A stretch of DNA of 36,603 nt, taken from Pseudomonadota bacterium (GTDB lineage Bacteria; Pseudomonadota; Alphaproteobacteria; Acetobacterales; Acetobacteraceae). The position numbers and the translations under genes are program-made. Position 1 is the first letter of the stretch. Every line of letters begins with the position of its first letter. Below, one piece after another: positions 1 to 9,111 of this stretch. The notes under the pieces are model-generated. The model was not told where the DNA came from, searched no databases, and was given only the letters and a program-made list of their open reading frames with translations. Where the stretch lies: NCBI GenBank assembly GCA_021784255.1, contig JAJXSZ010000003.1, positions 1-36,603 on the forward strand, written 5' to 3'.

Positions 1-2
1 CG

Positions 3-845
3 CCGGAGTGCCGGCAGTGCGAATACTGCCTGAGCCGCAAAACCAACCTCTGCGTCGCGATCCGCGCGACCCAGGGCAAAGGCCTGATGCCCGACGGCAC
101 CAGCCGTTTCCGCTGCACCGGTACGCCCGTCTATCATTACATGGGCACATCGACCTTCGCGAACCACACCGTGCTGCCGGAGATCGCGCTGGCGAAGATC
201 CGGCCGGACGCGCCGTTCGAGAAGGTGTGCTACATCGGCTGCGGCGTCACCACGGGCATCGGCGCGGTCATCAACACCGCCAAGGCGGAAGCCGGGTGCC
301 GCGCCGTGGTGTTCGGGCTCGGCGGCATCGGGCTCAACGTGGTGCAAGGGCTGCGGATGGTCGGCGCCGAGCAGATCGTGGGCGTGGATCTCAACCCAGG
401 GCGCCGGGCGCTGGCGGAAAAATTCGGCATGACGGATTTCGTCAATCCGAGTGAGGTCGAGGGCGATCTCGTGGCCTACCTGGTGGCGCTGACCAGGGGT
501 GGCGCGGATTACAGCTTCGAGTGCATCGGCAACGTCAACGTCATGCGCCAGGCGCTGGAATGCGCGCATCGCGGCTGGGGCAAGTCGATCATCATTGGCG
601 TCGCCGGCGCGGGCCAGGAAATCAGCACACGGCCGTTCCAGCTCGTTACCGGGCGCGTCTGGATGGGCACCGCGTTCGGCGGCGCGCGCGGTCGCACCGA
701 TGTGCCGCGCATCGTCGACTGGTACATGGACGGGCGGATCAACATCGATGATCTGATCACGCACGTGATCCCGCTCGAGCGCATCAACGAGGGCTTCGAG
801 ATGATGCGCCGCGGCCAGAGCATCCGCACCGTCGTGCGGTTCTGA
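3..845 (+). CDS. frmA: S-(hydroxymethyl)glutathione dehydrogenase / class III alcohol dehydrogenase (5' truncated by window start)
   Basis: Frame open from base 3 (PECRQCEYCLSRKTNLC...TQGKGLMPDGTSRF...YHYMGTSTFANHTVLPEIALAKI...GCGVTTGIGAVINTAK); structural-zinc cysteines and the class III ADH signature are present. Confidence 0.95.
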   Translation, partial: PECRQCEYCLSRKTNLCVAIRATQGKGLMPDGTSRFRCTGTPVYHYMGTSTFANHTVLPEIALAKIRPDAPFEKVCYIGCGVTTGIGAVINTAKAEAGCRAVVFGLGGIGLNVVQGLRMVGAEQIVGVDLNPGRRALAEKFGMTDFVNPSEVEGDLVAYLVALTRGGADYSFECIGNVNVMRQALECAHRGWGKSIIIGVAGAGQEISTRPFQLVTGRVWMGTAFGGARGRTDVPRIVDWYMDGRINIDDLITHVIPLERINEGFEMMRRGQSIRTVVRF

Positions 846-846
846 G

Positions 847-1797
847 ATGGGCGGCTCGGCGGAAGGGCATCGGCACTACGAGGCGCTGATCGCCCGGGCT
901 GCGGCGGTTTCGGCGGTTGCCTGCGCCGTGGTCCATCCCTGCGACCTTCCCTCGCTGGGTGCGGCGCTCGAGGCGGCGCGCGAGCAACTGATCACGCCGA
1001 TCCTGGTCGGGCCGCGGGCGCGCATCCTGCGCGTCGCGGCGGATGCCGGGCTCGATCTTGCCGGGCTGCCGATCGAGAACACGCCGCACAGTCACGCCAG
1101 TGCCGAGCGTGCCGTTGGCCTGGTGCGCGAGGGGCGGGCCCAGATGTTGATGAAAGGCTCGCTGCACACCGACGAGCTGATGGCGGCCGTGGTCGCGCGC
1201 GATACCGGGCTGCGGACCGCCCGGCGCATCAGCCATGTCTTCATCATGGACGTGCCGCGCTACCGTGAGCCGCTGTTCATCACCGACGCGGCCATCAACA
1301 TTGCGCCCGATCTCGAAATGAAAGCCGATATCGTTCGCAACGTCATCGACCTGCATCGCGGCCTCGGCCTTGGCCCGCCGCGGGTTGCCATCCTCTCGGC
1401 GGTGGAAACGGTGACGCAGAAGATCCCGAGCACGATCGATGCCGCGGCGCTGTGCAAGATGGCCGAGCGCCACCAGATCGTGGGCGGGCTGCTCGACGGT
1501 CCGCTGGCGCTCGACAACGCCATCGACCCCGAGGCCGCGCGTATCAAGGGCATCGACTCCGAGGTTGCCGGGCGGGCGCAGGTGCTGCTGGTGCCGGATC
1601 TCGAGGCCGGCAACATGCTGGCCAAGAACCTGACCTTCCTTGGCGGCGCCGATGCGGCGGGGATCGTGATGGGCGCACGCGTGCCGATCATCCTGACCAG
1701 CCGCGCGGACAGCCGGCGGACGCGGCTTGCCTCCTGCGCGGTTGCCGTTCTCTATACGCAACATCTGGCGCAGGCAGCCGCGGAGGCGGTGGCGTGA
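847..1797 (+). CDS. pta: phosphate acetyl/butyryltransferase family protein
   Basis: 316 aa; PTA/PTB-type sequence (LMKGSLHTDELMAAVV, RISHVFIMDVPRY, FITDAAINIAPDLEMKADI); directly followed by acetate kinase with overlapping GTGA. Confidence 0.88.
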   Translation: MGGSAEGHRHYEALIARAAAVSAVACAVVHPCDLPSLGAALEAAREQLITPILVGPRARILRVAADAGLDLAGLPIENTPHSHASAERAVGLVREGRAQMLMKGSLHTDELMAAVVARDTGLRTARRISHVFIMDVPRYREPLFITDAAINIAPDLEMKADIVRNVIDLHRGLGLGPPRVAILSAVETVTQKIPSTIDAAALCKMAERHQIVGGLLDGPLALDNAIDPEAARIKGIDSEVAGRAQVLLVPDLEAGNMLAKNLTFLGGADAAGIVMGARVPIILTSRADSRRTRLASCAVAVLYTQHLAQAAAEAVA

Positions 1798-2957
1798 CGG
1801 GACCGCTGCTGGTCATCAACGCCGGCAGTTCCAGCCTCAAGTTCGAGACCTTCGACGTGTCCGACGGCACGCCGCGGCGGAATCTGCGCGGGGAGATCGA
1901 GCGGCTGGCGAGCGACGCGCCGCATTTCGTGGCGCGCGATGGCGAGGGGCGGCCGGTGGAACGCCTGCTGGGCGCTGACGAGGATCCGCTCGCCGTGCTG
2001 CTCGCCTGGCTCGGCGAGCATGGCGGCGGCGCGCCCTGCGCCGTCGGGCACCGCGTGGTGCATGGCGGGGCGAGGCATATCGGTCCGGCACTGATCGACG
2101 ATGCGCTGCTGGCGGAACTCGCGACCCTGGTGCCGCTGGCGCCGCTGCACCAGCCGCACAACCTCGATCCCATCCGGCGCCTGCGCACGCACGCGCCATC
2201 GCTGCCACAGGTGGCGTGCTTCGATACCGCCTTTCATCGCGGCCATTCCGAGGTCGTGGACCGGTTTGCGCTGCCCGAGGCGCTCTACGCGCAGGGGGTG
2301 CGGCGATACGGGTTCCACGGCCTGTCCTATGCGTGGATCGCGCGGCGCTTCGCCGAGGTTGCGCCGACGCTCGCCGCCGGGCGGGTGATCGCGGCGCATC
2401 TCGGCTCGGGCTGTTCCGCCTGCGCGATGGTCGGCGGGCGCAGCGTGGACAGCACCATGGGCTTCACCGCGCTCGAAGGGCTGGTCATGGGCACGCGCCC
2501 CGGTCAGCTCGATGCCGGTGTCGTGCTCTATCTGGTCGAGCAAGGGATGGAGGCGAAGGCCATCGAGCACCTGCTCTATTACGAGAGCGGCCTGAAAGGC
2601 CTGTCGGGCATCTCGGGCGATGTGCGCGACCTGCTGGCCGATGGCGGCGCGCGGGCGCGGCTGGCGCTCGATGTCTTCGCCTATCGGGCTGCCGCTGCCT
2701 TCGCATCGCTGGCCGCGTCGATGGGCGGCCTCGACGCCGTGATCTTCACCGCCGGGATCGGCGAGAACGCGGCGACGATCCGCGCTGCGATCGTGCAACG
2801 CTGCGCCTGGCTCGGCGTGGCGCTCGATCCCGCGCGCAACGCCACGAACAGTACGCAGATTTCCGCCGCCGACAGCAAGGTGGCCGCCTATGTCATCCCG
2901 ACCGACGAGGAGGCGACGATCGCGCGGGAAACACTGGCGGTGCTTGCCGCGCGCTGA
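1794..2957 (+). CDS. ackA: acetate kinase
   Basis: GTG start at 1794 inside the longer ORF; LLVINAGSSSLKFE, GHRVVHGG, FDTAFH, YGFHGLSY, HLGSGCSACAMVGGRSVDSTMGFTALEGLVMGTRPG, FTAGIGENAA motifs. Confidence 0.95.
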   Translation: MTGPLLVINAGSSSLKFETFDVSDGTPRRNLRGEIERLASDAPHFVARDGEGRPVERLLGADEDPLAVLLAWLGEHGGGAPCAVGHRVVHGGARHIGPALIDDALLAELATLVPLAPLHQPHNLDPIRRLRTHAPSLPQVACFDTAFHRGHSEVVDRFALPEALYAQGVRRYGFHGLSYAWIARRFAEVAPTLAAGRVIAAHLGSGCSACAMVGGRSVDSTMGFTALEGLVMGTRPGQLDAGVVLYLVEQGMEAKAIEHLLYYESGLKGLSGISGDVRDLLADGGARARLALDVFAYRAAAAFASLAASMGGLDAVIFTAGIGENAATIRAAIVQRCAWLGVALDPARNATNSTQISAADSKVAAYVIPTDEEATIARETLAVLAAR

Positions 2958-3038
2958 GCCAGGACCGGCCGGCGTCCAGGGCGTCGAGCGGCGAGGCCGC
3001 AGAAGGGCAGGCCTGCTCGGGCCGCATGGGTCATGCAG

Positions 3039-3068
3039 CTGACAATATCATAACGCTGCTTATTATAT
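3039..3068 (+). promoter_or_regulatory. candidate sigma70-type promoter overlapping a MarR-type operator (ATATCATAA-N6-TTATTATAT)
   Basis: CTGACA (3039-3044), 16-bp spacer, TATTAT (3061-3066); 9-bp inverted repeat 3045-3053/3060-3068 with one mismatch, AT-rich in a high-GC context, immediately upstream of marR. Confidence 0.65.
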
Positions 3069-3073
3069 GGGCT

Positions 3074-3520
3074 ATGTCCAATGACCTGCTGTCCCTGCTG
3101 CACGATCTCGCCCGACATTCCCGTATGGAGGCGGACCGCCGCGCCTCCGCCCAGGGCCTGACGCTCGCGCAGTGGAAGATTCTCATTCACCTCGAGCGGC
3201 AGGCCGGGCTGTCGCAGAAGGAACTGGCCGAGATTCTCGAGGTGGAACCGATCACCATCGCTCGGCTGATCGACCGGCTCGAGGCGCATGGCCTGGTGCA
3301 GCGCCGCGACGATCCCGCCGACCGGCGCATCTGGCGCCTGCACCTGACCCCTGGGGCTGAGCCCGTGCTGAAGGCGCTCGCGCAGGAGCGCGTGGCGATG
3401 CTGGAGGCGATCACCGAGGGGCTCGCGCGCGCCGAGATTGCGACGGTCGAAGCGGCCATGGAGCGGATGAAGGCGAACGTCGTCGCCGGTCTGCGCGCCC
3501 GCGGTGCGGAGGCCGCCTGA
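3074..3520 (+). CDS. MarR family transcriptional regulator
   Basis: MSNDLLSLLHDLARHSRMEADRRASAQGLTLAQWKILIHLERQAGLSQKELAEILEVEPITIARLIDRLEAHGLVQRRDDPADRRIWRLHLT: winged-helix MarR pattern; immediately upstream of emrA/emrB. Confidence 0.92.
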   Translation: MSNDLLSLLHDLARHSRMEADRRASAQGLTLAQWKILIHLERQAGLSQKELAEILEVEPITIARLIDRLEAHGLVQRRDDPADRRIWRLHLTPGAEPVLKALAQERVAMLEAITEGLARAEIATVEAAMERMKANVVAGLRARGAEAA

Positions 3521-4614
3521 TGTCGCAGGCAACCGTGAGCGCGCGCGTCGGTAACGCGGAGCCGGCCACGAGGCAGCGTAGCCGGCGGCGCCTGCTGCGA
3601 CCGCTGTTGATGCTTGGCGGGATCGCCATCGTGGTGGTTGCCTCGACCGTCTTCTGGCTGCGCAGCGGACGCTGGGTGGCGATCGACGATTCTTATGTGC
3701 GCGCTGGCAAGCTGCTGGTTGCGACCGATGTTTCCGGCATCGTTGCGACTGTGGATGTCCGCGAAGGCGAGCACGTGACCAAGGGTCAGGTCCTGTTCCG
3801 GCTCGACGCGCGTGCCTTCAGGATCGCGCTCGACCGTGCCAATGCCGAGCTGGCCAGCGCCCGGGCGAATGCGGCGGCGCAGCAGGGCGACTACCAGCGG
3901 ATGCTGCAGGAGGCGGCGGCGATGGCGGCCAATGTCGCTTCCGACCGCATCGTTTACCAGCGTGCCGCCAGACTGGTCGGCAGCAGTGTCGTTTCCCGCG
4001 CCGACTACGATACCGCGCGCTACAAGCTCGCGGCGGACAGCGCGACGCTCGGCGCCCTCAGGGAGCAGGCGCAGGTGCAGTTGATGCAGATCGCCGGTAA
4101 GCCGGATCTGCCGCTCGACGCGTTGCCGGCCGTCCAGGCCGCGCAGGCGAATGTGGCCGAGGCTCAGCGTCAGTATGACCGCAGCATCGTGCGCGCACCG
4201 TTCGCGGGCATCGTGACCCAGGTCGCCAACCTGCAACCCGGCACCTACCTGCCGGCCGCGACGGCTGCGTTCGGTCTTGTTTCCGATACGAATATCTGGG
4301 TCGAGGCGAACCCGAAGGAGACCGAACTCACCTGGGTGAAGGCGGGTGACAAGGTGGATGTGTCGGTCGATACATACCCGGGTCGCGTCTGGACGGGTGT
4401 CGTGCAGAGCGTCGCGCCCGCGTCGGGTGCGGAGTTCTCCGTGCTGCCGGCGCAGAACGCGTCGGGCAACTGGGTGAAGGTGGTGCAGCGCATTCCGCTG
4501 CGGATCGTGCTCGATCCGGCGCAGGGCGCGCCGCCGCTACGCGCTGGCATGAGCGTCACCGCCGCCGTCGACACCCGCCATGTGCGCACGCTGTCCGATC
4601 TCTGGCCCTGGTAG
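3520..4614 (+). CDS. emrA: HlyD/EmrA family membrane fusion protein
   Basis: One N-terminal TM, DDSYVRAGKLLVATDVSGIVATVDVREGEHVTKGQVLFRLD lipoyl half, RSIVRAPFAGIVTQV; start overlaps marR stop. Confidence 0.92.
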   Translation: MSQATVSARVGNAEPATRQRSRRRLLRPLLMLGGIAIVVVASTVFWLRSGRWVAIDDSYVRAGKLLVATDVSGIVATVDVREGEHVTKGQVLFRLDARAFRIALDRANAELASARANAAAQQGDYQRMLQEAAAMAANVASDRIVYQRAARLVGSSVVSRADYDTARYKLAADSATLGALREQAQVQLMQIAGKPDLPLDALPAVQAAQANVAEAQRQYDRSIVRAPFAGIVTQVANLQPGTYLPAATAAFGLVSDTNIWVEANPKETELTWVKAGDKVDVSVDTYPGRVWTGVVQSVAPASGAEFSVLPAQNASGNWVKVVQRIPLRIVLDPAQGAPPLRAGMSVTAAVDTRHVRTLSDLWPW

Positions 4615-4629
4615 CGGCACGGAAGCGTC

Positions 4630-6243
4630 ATGAATCCGCACGCGACACCGCATCGCGGGCTCATCACCGTCTGCCTGATGGCGGCGACGCTGATGCAGGC
4701 GCTGGACTCCACGATCGCGAATGTGGCGCTGCCCTACATGCAGGGTTCGCTCGCCGCGACCACGGACCAGATCACCTGGGTGCTGACCTCCTACGTCATC
4801 GCCGCGGCGATCATGACGGCGCCGGTCGGCTGGCTGGCGATGCGCTTCGGCCGCAAGCAGCTCTTCGTTGCCTCCCTTATTGGGTTCACGATGGCCTCGA
4901 TGGCTTGCGGGGCCGCGCAGTCGCTGGCGCAGATGGTGGCGTTCCGCCTGATCCAGGGCATGTTCGGCGCGGCGCTGGTGCCGCTGTCGCAGGCGACCCT
5001 GCTCGACATTTACCCGGTCGAGCAGCGCGGCCAGGCGATGGCGATCTGGGGCATGGGCGTGATGGTCGGCCCGATCCTCGGCCCCACGCTCGGCGGCTAC
5101 CTCACCGAATTCTACAACTGGCGCTGGGTCTTCTATGTCAACCTGCCGTTCGGCATTCTGGCGGTCGCGGGCCTGATCGTCTTCATGCCGCGCCCCGAGC
5201 CGAACAAGGGCATGCGCTTCGACTGGATCGGCTTCCTGGTGCTGGCACTGGGGGTCGGGGCGCTGCAGATGATGCTCGATCGCGGCGAGACCAAGGACTG
5301 GTTCGGCTCGCGTGAAATCGTCGTCGAGGCGGTCCTCGCCGGTCTGGGCCTGTATCTCTTTCTGGTGCACATCTTCACCGCCGAAAAACCCTTCATCCCG
5401 CCGCGCATCTTCCGCAACGGCAATTTCTCGGCCGCGGCGGGCCTGATGTTCTCGATCGGGGTGGTGCTGCTCGCCTCCTCGGCGCTGCTGGCACCCTATC
5501 TGCAGACGCTCGGCGGCTATCCGGTGCTGAGCGCCGGCCTCATCATGGCGCCGCGCGGCATCGGCACCATGATCGCGATGATGCTGGTCGGCCGGCTCAC
5601 GGTGCGGGTGGACCCACGCAAGCTGATGGGCTTCGGCGTCCTGGTGATGAGCTGGTCGTTCTGGCGCATGTCGAGCTGGACGCCCGATGTCGGAGAGCAG
5701 GAGATCATCTTCACCATCGTGATCCAGGGTTTCGCGATGGGTTTCGTGTTCGTGCCGCTGCAGGTGGTGGCCTTTGCGACCGTCGATCCGGCGCTGCGCG
5801 GTGACGGCACGGCGCTGCTCAGCCTGTTCCGTAACATCGGCTCAGCGATCGGCGTTTCCGTTACGGAGCTGATGCTGGCGCGACATCAGCAGATCATCCA
5901 TTCCTCGCTCGCGGCACTGATCACGCCGTTCAACCGCATCCTCAGCGCCGGGCCGGGCGCGGCAATGGCGCCGATCAAGCCGCTGGGCCTGCCCCTGGCG
6001 TTGCCGCCACTCGGGATTCCGGCGACGACCACGATCCCCTACGGTGCCGCCGTCTCGCCCAACAACCCGCTCGGCGCCGCGGTGCTCGATCAGATGATCA
6101 ACTTTCAGGCCAGCGTCATCGGCTACATCGACGATTACAAGCTGATGGTCTGGACCTCGTTGCCAGCGGTGCTGCTGATGTTCCTGATGCGCCGTCCCGG
6201 CTTTACCGTCGCGAAACCCACGGCGCACGACGTCATGGAGTAG
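4630..6243 (+). CDS. emrB: DHA2 family efflux MFS transporter permease (EmrB/QacA type)
   Basis: 537 aa, LDSTIANVALPYMQGSL, WVLTSYVIAAAIMTAPVGWLAMRFGRK, GPILGPTLGGYLTEFYNWRWVFYVNLP. Confidence 0.95.
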   Translation: MNPHATPHRGLITVCLMAATLMQALDSTIANVALPYMQGSLAATTDQITWVLTSYVIAAAIMTAPVGWLAMRFGRKQLFVASLIGFTMASMACGAAQSLAQMVAFRLIQGMFGAALVPLSQATLLDIYPVEQRGQAMAIWGMGVMVGPILGPTLGGYLTEFYNWRWVFYVNLPFGILAVAGLIVFMPRPEPNKGMRFDWIGFLVLALGVGALQMMLDRGETKDWFGSREIVVEAVLAGLGLYLFLVHIFTAEKPFIPPRIFRNGNFSAAAGLMFSIGVVLLASSALLAPYLQTLGGYPVLSAGLIMAPRGIGTMIAMMLVGRLTVRVDPRKLMGFGVLVMSWSFWRMSSWTPDVGEQEIIFTIVIQGFAMGFVFVPLQVVAFATVDPALRGDGTALLSLFRNIGSAIGVSVTELMLARHQQIIHSSLAALITPFNRILSAGPGAAMAPIKPLGLPLALPPLGIPATTTIPYGAAVSPNNPLGAAVLDQMINFQASVIGYIDDYKLMVWTSLPAVLLMFLMRRPGFTVAKPTAHDVME

Positions 6244-6470
6244 GCTCGCTGTCCGCAGCGCCTCGCGGGCTCCCCCGGTTGCGCGGGCGCCGGGCGGGAT
6301 GATCGCGCCGTCGACATCGTCAAACGTTGTGCGCCGCGCCGCGCGGACGGATGCCGCCGTGACCCGTGCAGCAGCGAAACGTTCGTGCCGTGCGGTCGTC
6401 CTGAAGGCGGCGGGCATCAACAACGTTGCCGAGATTGCCCGTCGTAACGACGGTGCCTGGCAGGCCACCA

Positions 6471-6494
6471 GCCGGATGGACGGTTCCATCCGGC
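6471..6494. terminator. perfect 10-bp stem, 4-nt loop hairpin in intergenic region
   Basis: GCCGGATGGA-CGGT-TCCATCCGGC; no obvious U-tract, so function uncertain. Confidence 0.45.
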
Positions 6495-6519
6495 CGGATG
6501 TGACTCGATCCGATGCTTT

Positions 6520-6549
6520 CTAGAGCAAGCTGGTTGGATCTTGCTCTAG
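6520..6549. repeat. CTAGAGCAAG-N10-CTTGCTCTAG palindromic element (copy 1), probable terminator of the EF-G-like gene
   Basis: Perfect 10-bp inverted repeat 6520-6529/6540-6549; related element at 31530-31591. Confidence 0.8.
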
Positions 6550-8510
6550 GCAGCGCCGCGTCGCGCTTCCGCACGCGACTCCGCGAGGTGGTCGAAGCGG
6601 TGGCTGAAGGTGCCGAGCCCCATCGTCTGCGACCGCAGCTCGATAATCATGTCGTGCAGTTCCGCCGCCGGCACCAGCGCCTCGACGTCGTCCCAGCCAG
6701 GCCAGCCGGCGCGCTCCGCGTAGCCGAGAATCTGCCCGCGCCGCCCGGTGAGCAGACGCTGCGCGCGGGCGGTGAACTCGTTGGGCACGCTGATCGTGAC
6801 GCGCTCGATCGGCTCGAGCAGCACCGGGTCCGCCTTCGCCAGGCCCTCCTGCATGGCGGTGCGCGTCGCGGTACGGAACGCCATGTCGGAGCTGTCGACG
6901 CTGTGGAACTGCCCGTCATGCAGCGTCACCGCGATGTCGACGACCGGATAGCCGAACGGCCCCTTGCCGGCTGCCTCCTCGGCCGCCTCGCCGACGGCCG
7001 GAATGAAGTTGCGAGGCACGGCGCCGCCGACGATGCGGTCGATGAACTCGAAGCCGGCGCCGCGCGGGCGCGGCGCGATCTCGATCTTCACGTCGGCGAA
7101 CTGTCCGTGCCCGCCGGTCTGGCGCTTCAGCCGCCCGTGTTCATGCACGCCGTGCCGGATCGTTTCGCGGTACGCGACCTGGGGCGTATGGCTCGTGACC
7201 TTGAGCCCGCCGATCCGGCCCAGCCGGTCGATCGCGGCGTTGAGATGGATCTCGCCCTGGCCGTGCAGCACGGTCTCGCCCGCTTCGGTGTGGGTGAGCG
7301 TGAGCGAGGGGTCCTCCTCGAGCAATTTCTGCAGCGAGCCGGAGAGCTTGACGTCGTCCTTGCGGTCGGTGGTGGTGATGGCCAGCGAAAAAACCGGCGA
7401 GGGTGGCGGCGGGAAGCGCAGTGCCTCGGCGCCGTTCGTGCTCACCGTCGCGCCGGTGGCGACGGTGTCGAGCCGGCCGAGAGCGACCAGCTCACCGGCC
7501 TGCGCCTGTGCGATCTTCGTCGGCTCGCCTGCGGGAAACCGCTGGATACCACCGAGCCGGCTGCCCGCGAGCGTCACGCCGTCGGGCAACGAGCCGCGCC
7601 AGATCCGCGCGAAGGAAAGCTTGCCGGCATGCCCCGCATGCTGGGTGCGGAAGACCTGGCCGAGCACCGGCCCTGACGGGGCAACGCCAAGCCGGGCCGC
7701 GGTTTCCTGCACGAAAGGCGTGTCGTGGCGCAGCTTCTTCCACAGCCGGCGCACACCGTGCATCTCCTGCCCGGCGCCGAGCAGCACCTCCACGACCTCG
7801 CCGGCGGCGAGGTCCTTGCGCAGGTCGGCATAGAGCTCGGCCGGCGTCGGCTTGACGTCCTCCAGCACCTTTTCGAGCAGCGCGTCGTCGTGATCGGCCA
7901 GCACCTCGACCAGCTTGTCGAGCGCCTCCTGCTCGACCGCCTGCATCTCCGAGGGCACGGCCATCATTTCCGAGGCCTGGCCGTTGCGGTAGCGGTAGGC
8001 GCGGTCGCTCACCAGATCGACATAGCCAGTGACGTGGCCGGCATCGGTCATCGGCACCTGGCAGAGCGCGAGCGGCATGCGTGCCTGGGCCTGCAGCGCC
8101 GTGAGCGTCTCCGCCAGCCCGCCTTCCAGCGTGTCGATCTTGTTGATCAGCACCAGGTGCGGGATGTGCCGCTCGGCGAGCAGGTGCAGGATCGGGGCCA
8201 CGGTGAGGGCGCGCGAAGCGGCGGGGTCGCAGACAACGACGGCGATGTCCGCCACGCTGAGCGCCGCCGCCGCTTCGTAGGCGAACTCGACCGAGCCGGG
8301 GCAGTCGAGGATGGCCCATTCGTCACCGAGATAGCTCGCATGGCCGAGCCGCGTCTCGGTGGTCGGCGGGCGGTTGCGCGGATCGGCCAGCCGGCGGGCG
8401 GGGGATCCGGCCGCCTCCAGCAGGGCCTCGAAAAGCGTGGACTTCCCGCTCCCCGACGGCCCCACCAGGGCGACCGTGCGTGGGCTTCTTGCGGCATTGT
8501 CTCCGGGCAT
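6546..8510 (-). CDS. elongation factor G-like protein (EF-G-like GTPase family)
   Basis: 654 aa; P-loop GPSGSGKST, DCPGS, NKID, EF-G domains II-V (GQGEIHLNAAIDRL, QTGGHGQFADVKIEI, EPIERVTISVP, GRRGQILGY). Confidence 0.9.
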   Translation of the reverse strand: MPGDNAARSPRTVALVGPSGSGKSTLFEALLEAAGSPARRLADPRNRPPTTETRLGHASYLGDEWAILDCPGSVEFAYEAAAALSVADIAVVVCDPAASRALTVAPILHLLAERHIPHLVLINKIDTLEGGLAETLTALQAQARMPLALCQVPMTDAGHVTGYVDLVSDRAYRYRNGQASEMMAVPSEMQAVEQEALDKLVEVLADHDDALLEKVLEDVKPTPAELYADLRKDLAAGEVVEVLLGAGQEMHGVRRLWKKLRHDTPFVQETAARLGVAPSGPVLGQVFRTQHAGHAGKLSFARIWRGSLPDGVTLAGSRLGGIQRFPAGEPTKIAQAQAGELVALGRLDTVATGATVSTNGAEALRFPPPPSPVFSLAITTTDRKDDVKLSGSLQKLLEEDPSLTLTHTEAGETVLHGQGEIHLNAAIDRLGRIGGLKVTSHTPQVAYRETIRHGVHEHGRLKRQTGGHGQFADVKIEIAPRPRGAGFEFIDRIVGGAVPRNFIPAVGEAAEEAAGKGPFGYPVVDIAVTLHDGQFHSVDSSDMAFRTATRTAMQEGLAKADPVLLEPIERVTISVPNEFTARAQRLLTGRRGQILGYAERAGWPGWDDVEALVPAAELHDMIIELRSQTMGLGTFSHRFDHLAESRAEARRGAA

Positions 8511-8603
8511 AGGGTTCCCCTCTCGTTGATGAGGGCGCCCAGCGGGCGTGACGCCCTTCGCGCGGAAGCCTAGACCCGGAAGCGATCGGGCGGGAGTCCC
8601 CGC

Positions 8604-9098
8604 TCAGTCCGGACGCGCTGTGGCCAGCGGCAGCGGATCGAGCATGGTGTTCAGCCGCCCGGCGGCGAGGGCGGCGAAGACGGCGAGCAGGGCGTGGCGG
8701 CGCGCGGTTGGCAGCCGGTGCTCCGGCGCGGCGCGCAGTTCCACCGCCTCCCCATCCGCCGCGACGATCAGGCCCGCGGTCTCGGGGATCAGCGCGCGGG
8801 GGAAATCGGTATCGACGGCAAAGAACAGCCGGTCGCAATACTCACGGTATTCATGCCATTTCCTGTCGCTCTCGTAGTCGGTGCGTCCCGATTTCACCTC
8901 GATGCAGATGAAGCCGCGATCGGGCAGCAGCGCCAGGATATCGGCGCGCCGGCCATTGGGCAGCGACACCTCCGTGAGCGGCGCCCAACCGCGTGCGCGG
9001 CAGAAGCGGGAGGCAGCGCGATGGATCGCGCGCGTGCGTGCCGCCGCGTCCGAGGTCTCGCTCACCCGGTCGTCGGGTCCATGCGCCGCGCTGCTCAT
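8604..9098 (-). CDS. MmcB family DNA repair protein
   Basis: EVSLPNGRRADILALLPDRGFICIEVKSGRTDYESDRKWHEYREYCDRLFFAVDTDFP: PD-(D/E)XK-like MmcB pattern; start chosen at MSSAAHGPDD. Confidence 0.85.
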   Translation of the reverse strand: MSSAAHGPDDRVSETSDAAARTRAIHRAASRFCRARGWAPLTEVSLPNGRRADILALLPDRGFICIEVKSGRTDYESDRKWHEYREYCDRLFFAVDTDFPRALIPETAGLIVAADGEAVELRAAPEHRLPTARRHALLAVFAALAAGRLNTMLDPLPLATARPD

Positions 9099-9111
9099 GC
9101 GTCGTCGGGGC

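Noticed and set aside
6299-6523. 74-aa plus-strand ORF in the emrB to EF-G-like gap
   Set aside because: No recognisable domain or good start context; overlaps the hairpin-rich region. Left as intergenic.
6546-8510. EF-G-like gene as canonical translation factor fusA
   Set aside because: P-loop is GPSGSGKST instead of the canonical GHVDHGKTT-type motif and there is no rpsL/rpsG/tuf context; called EF-G-like.
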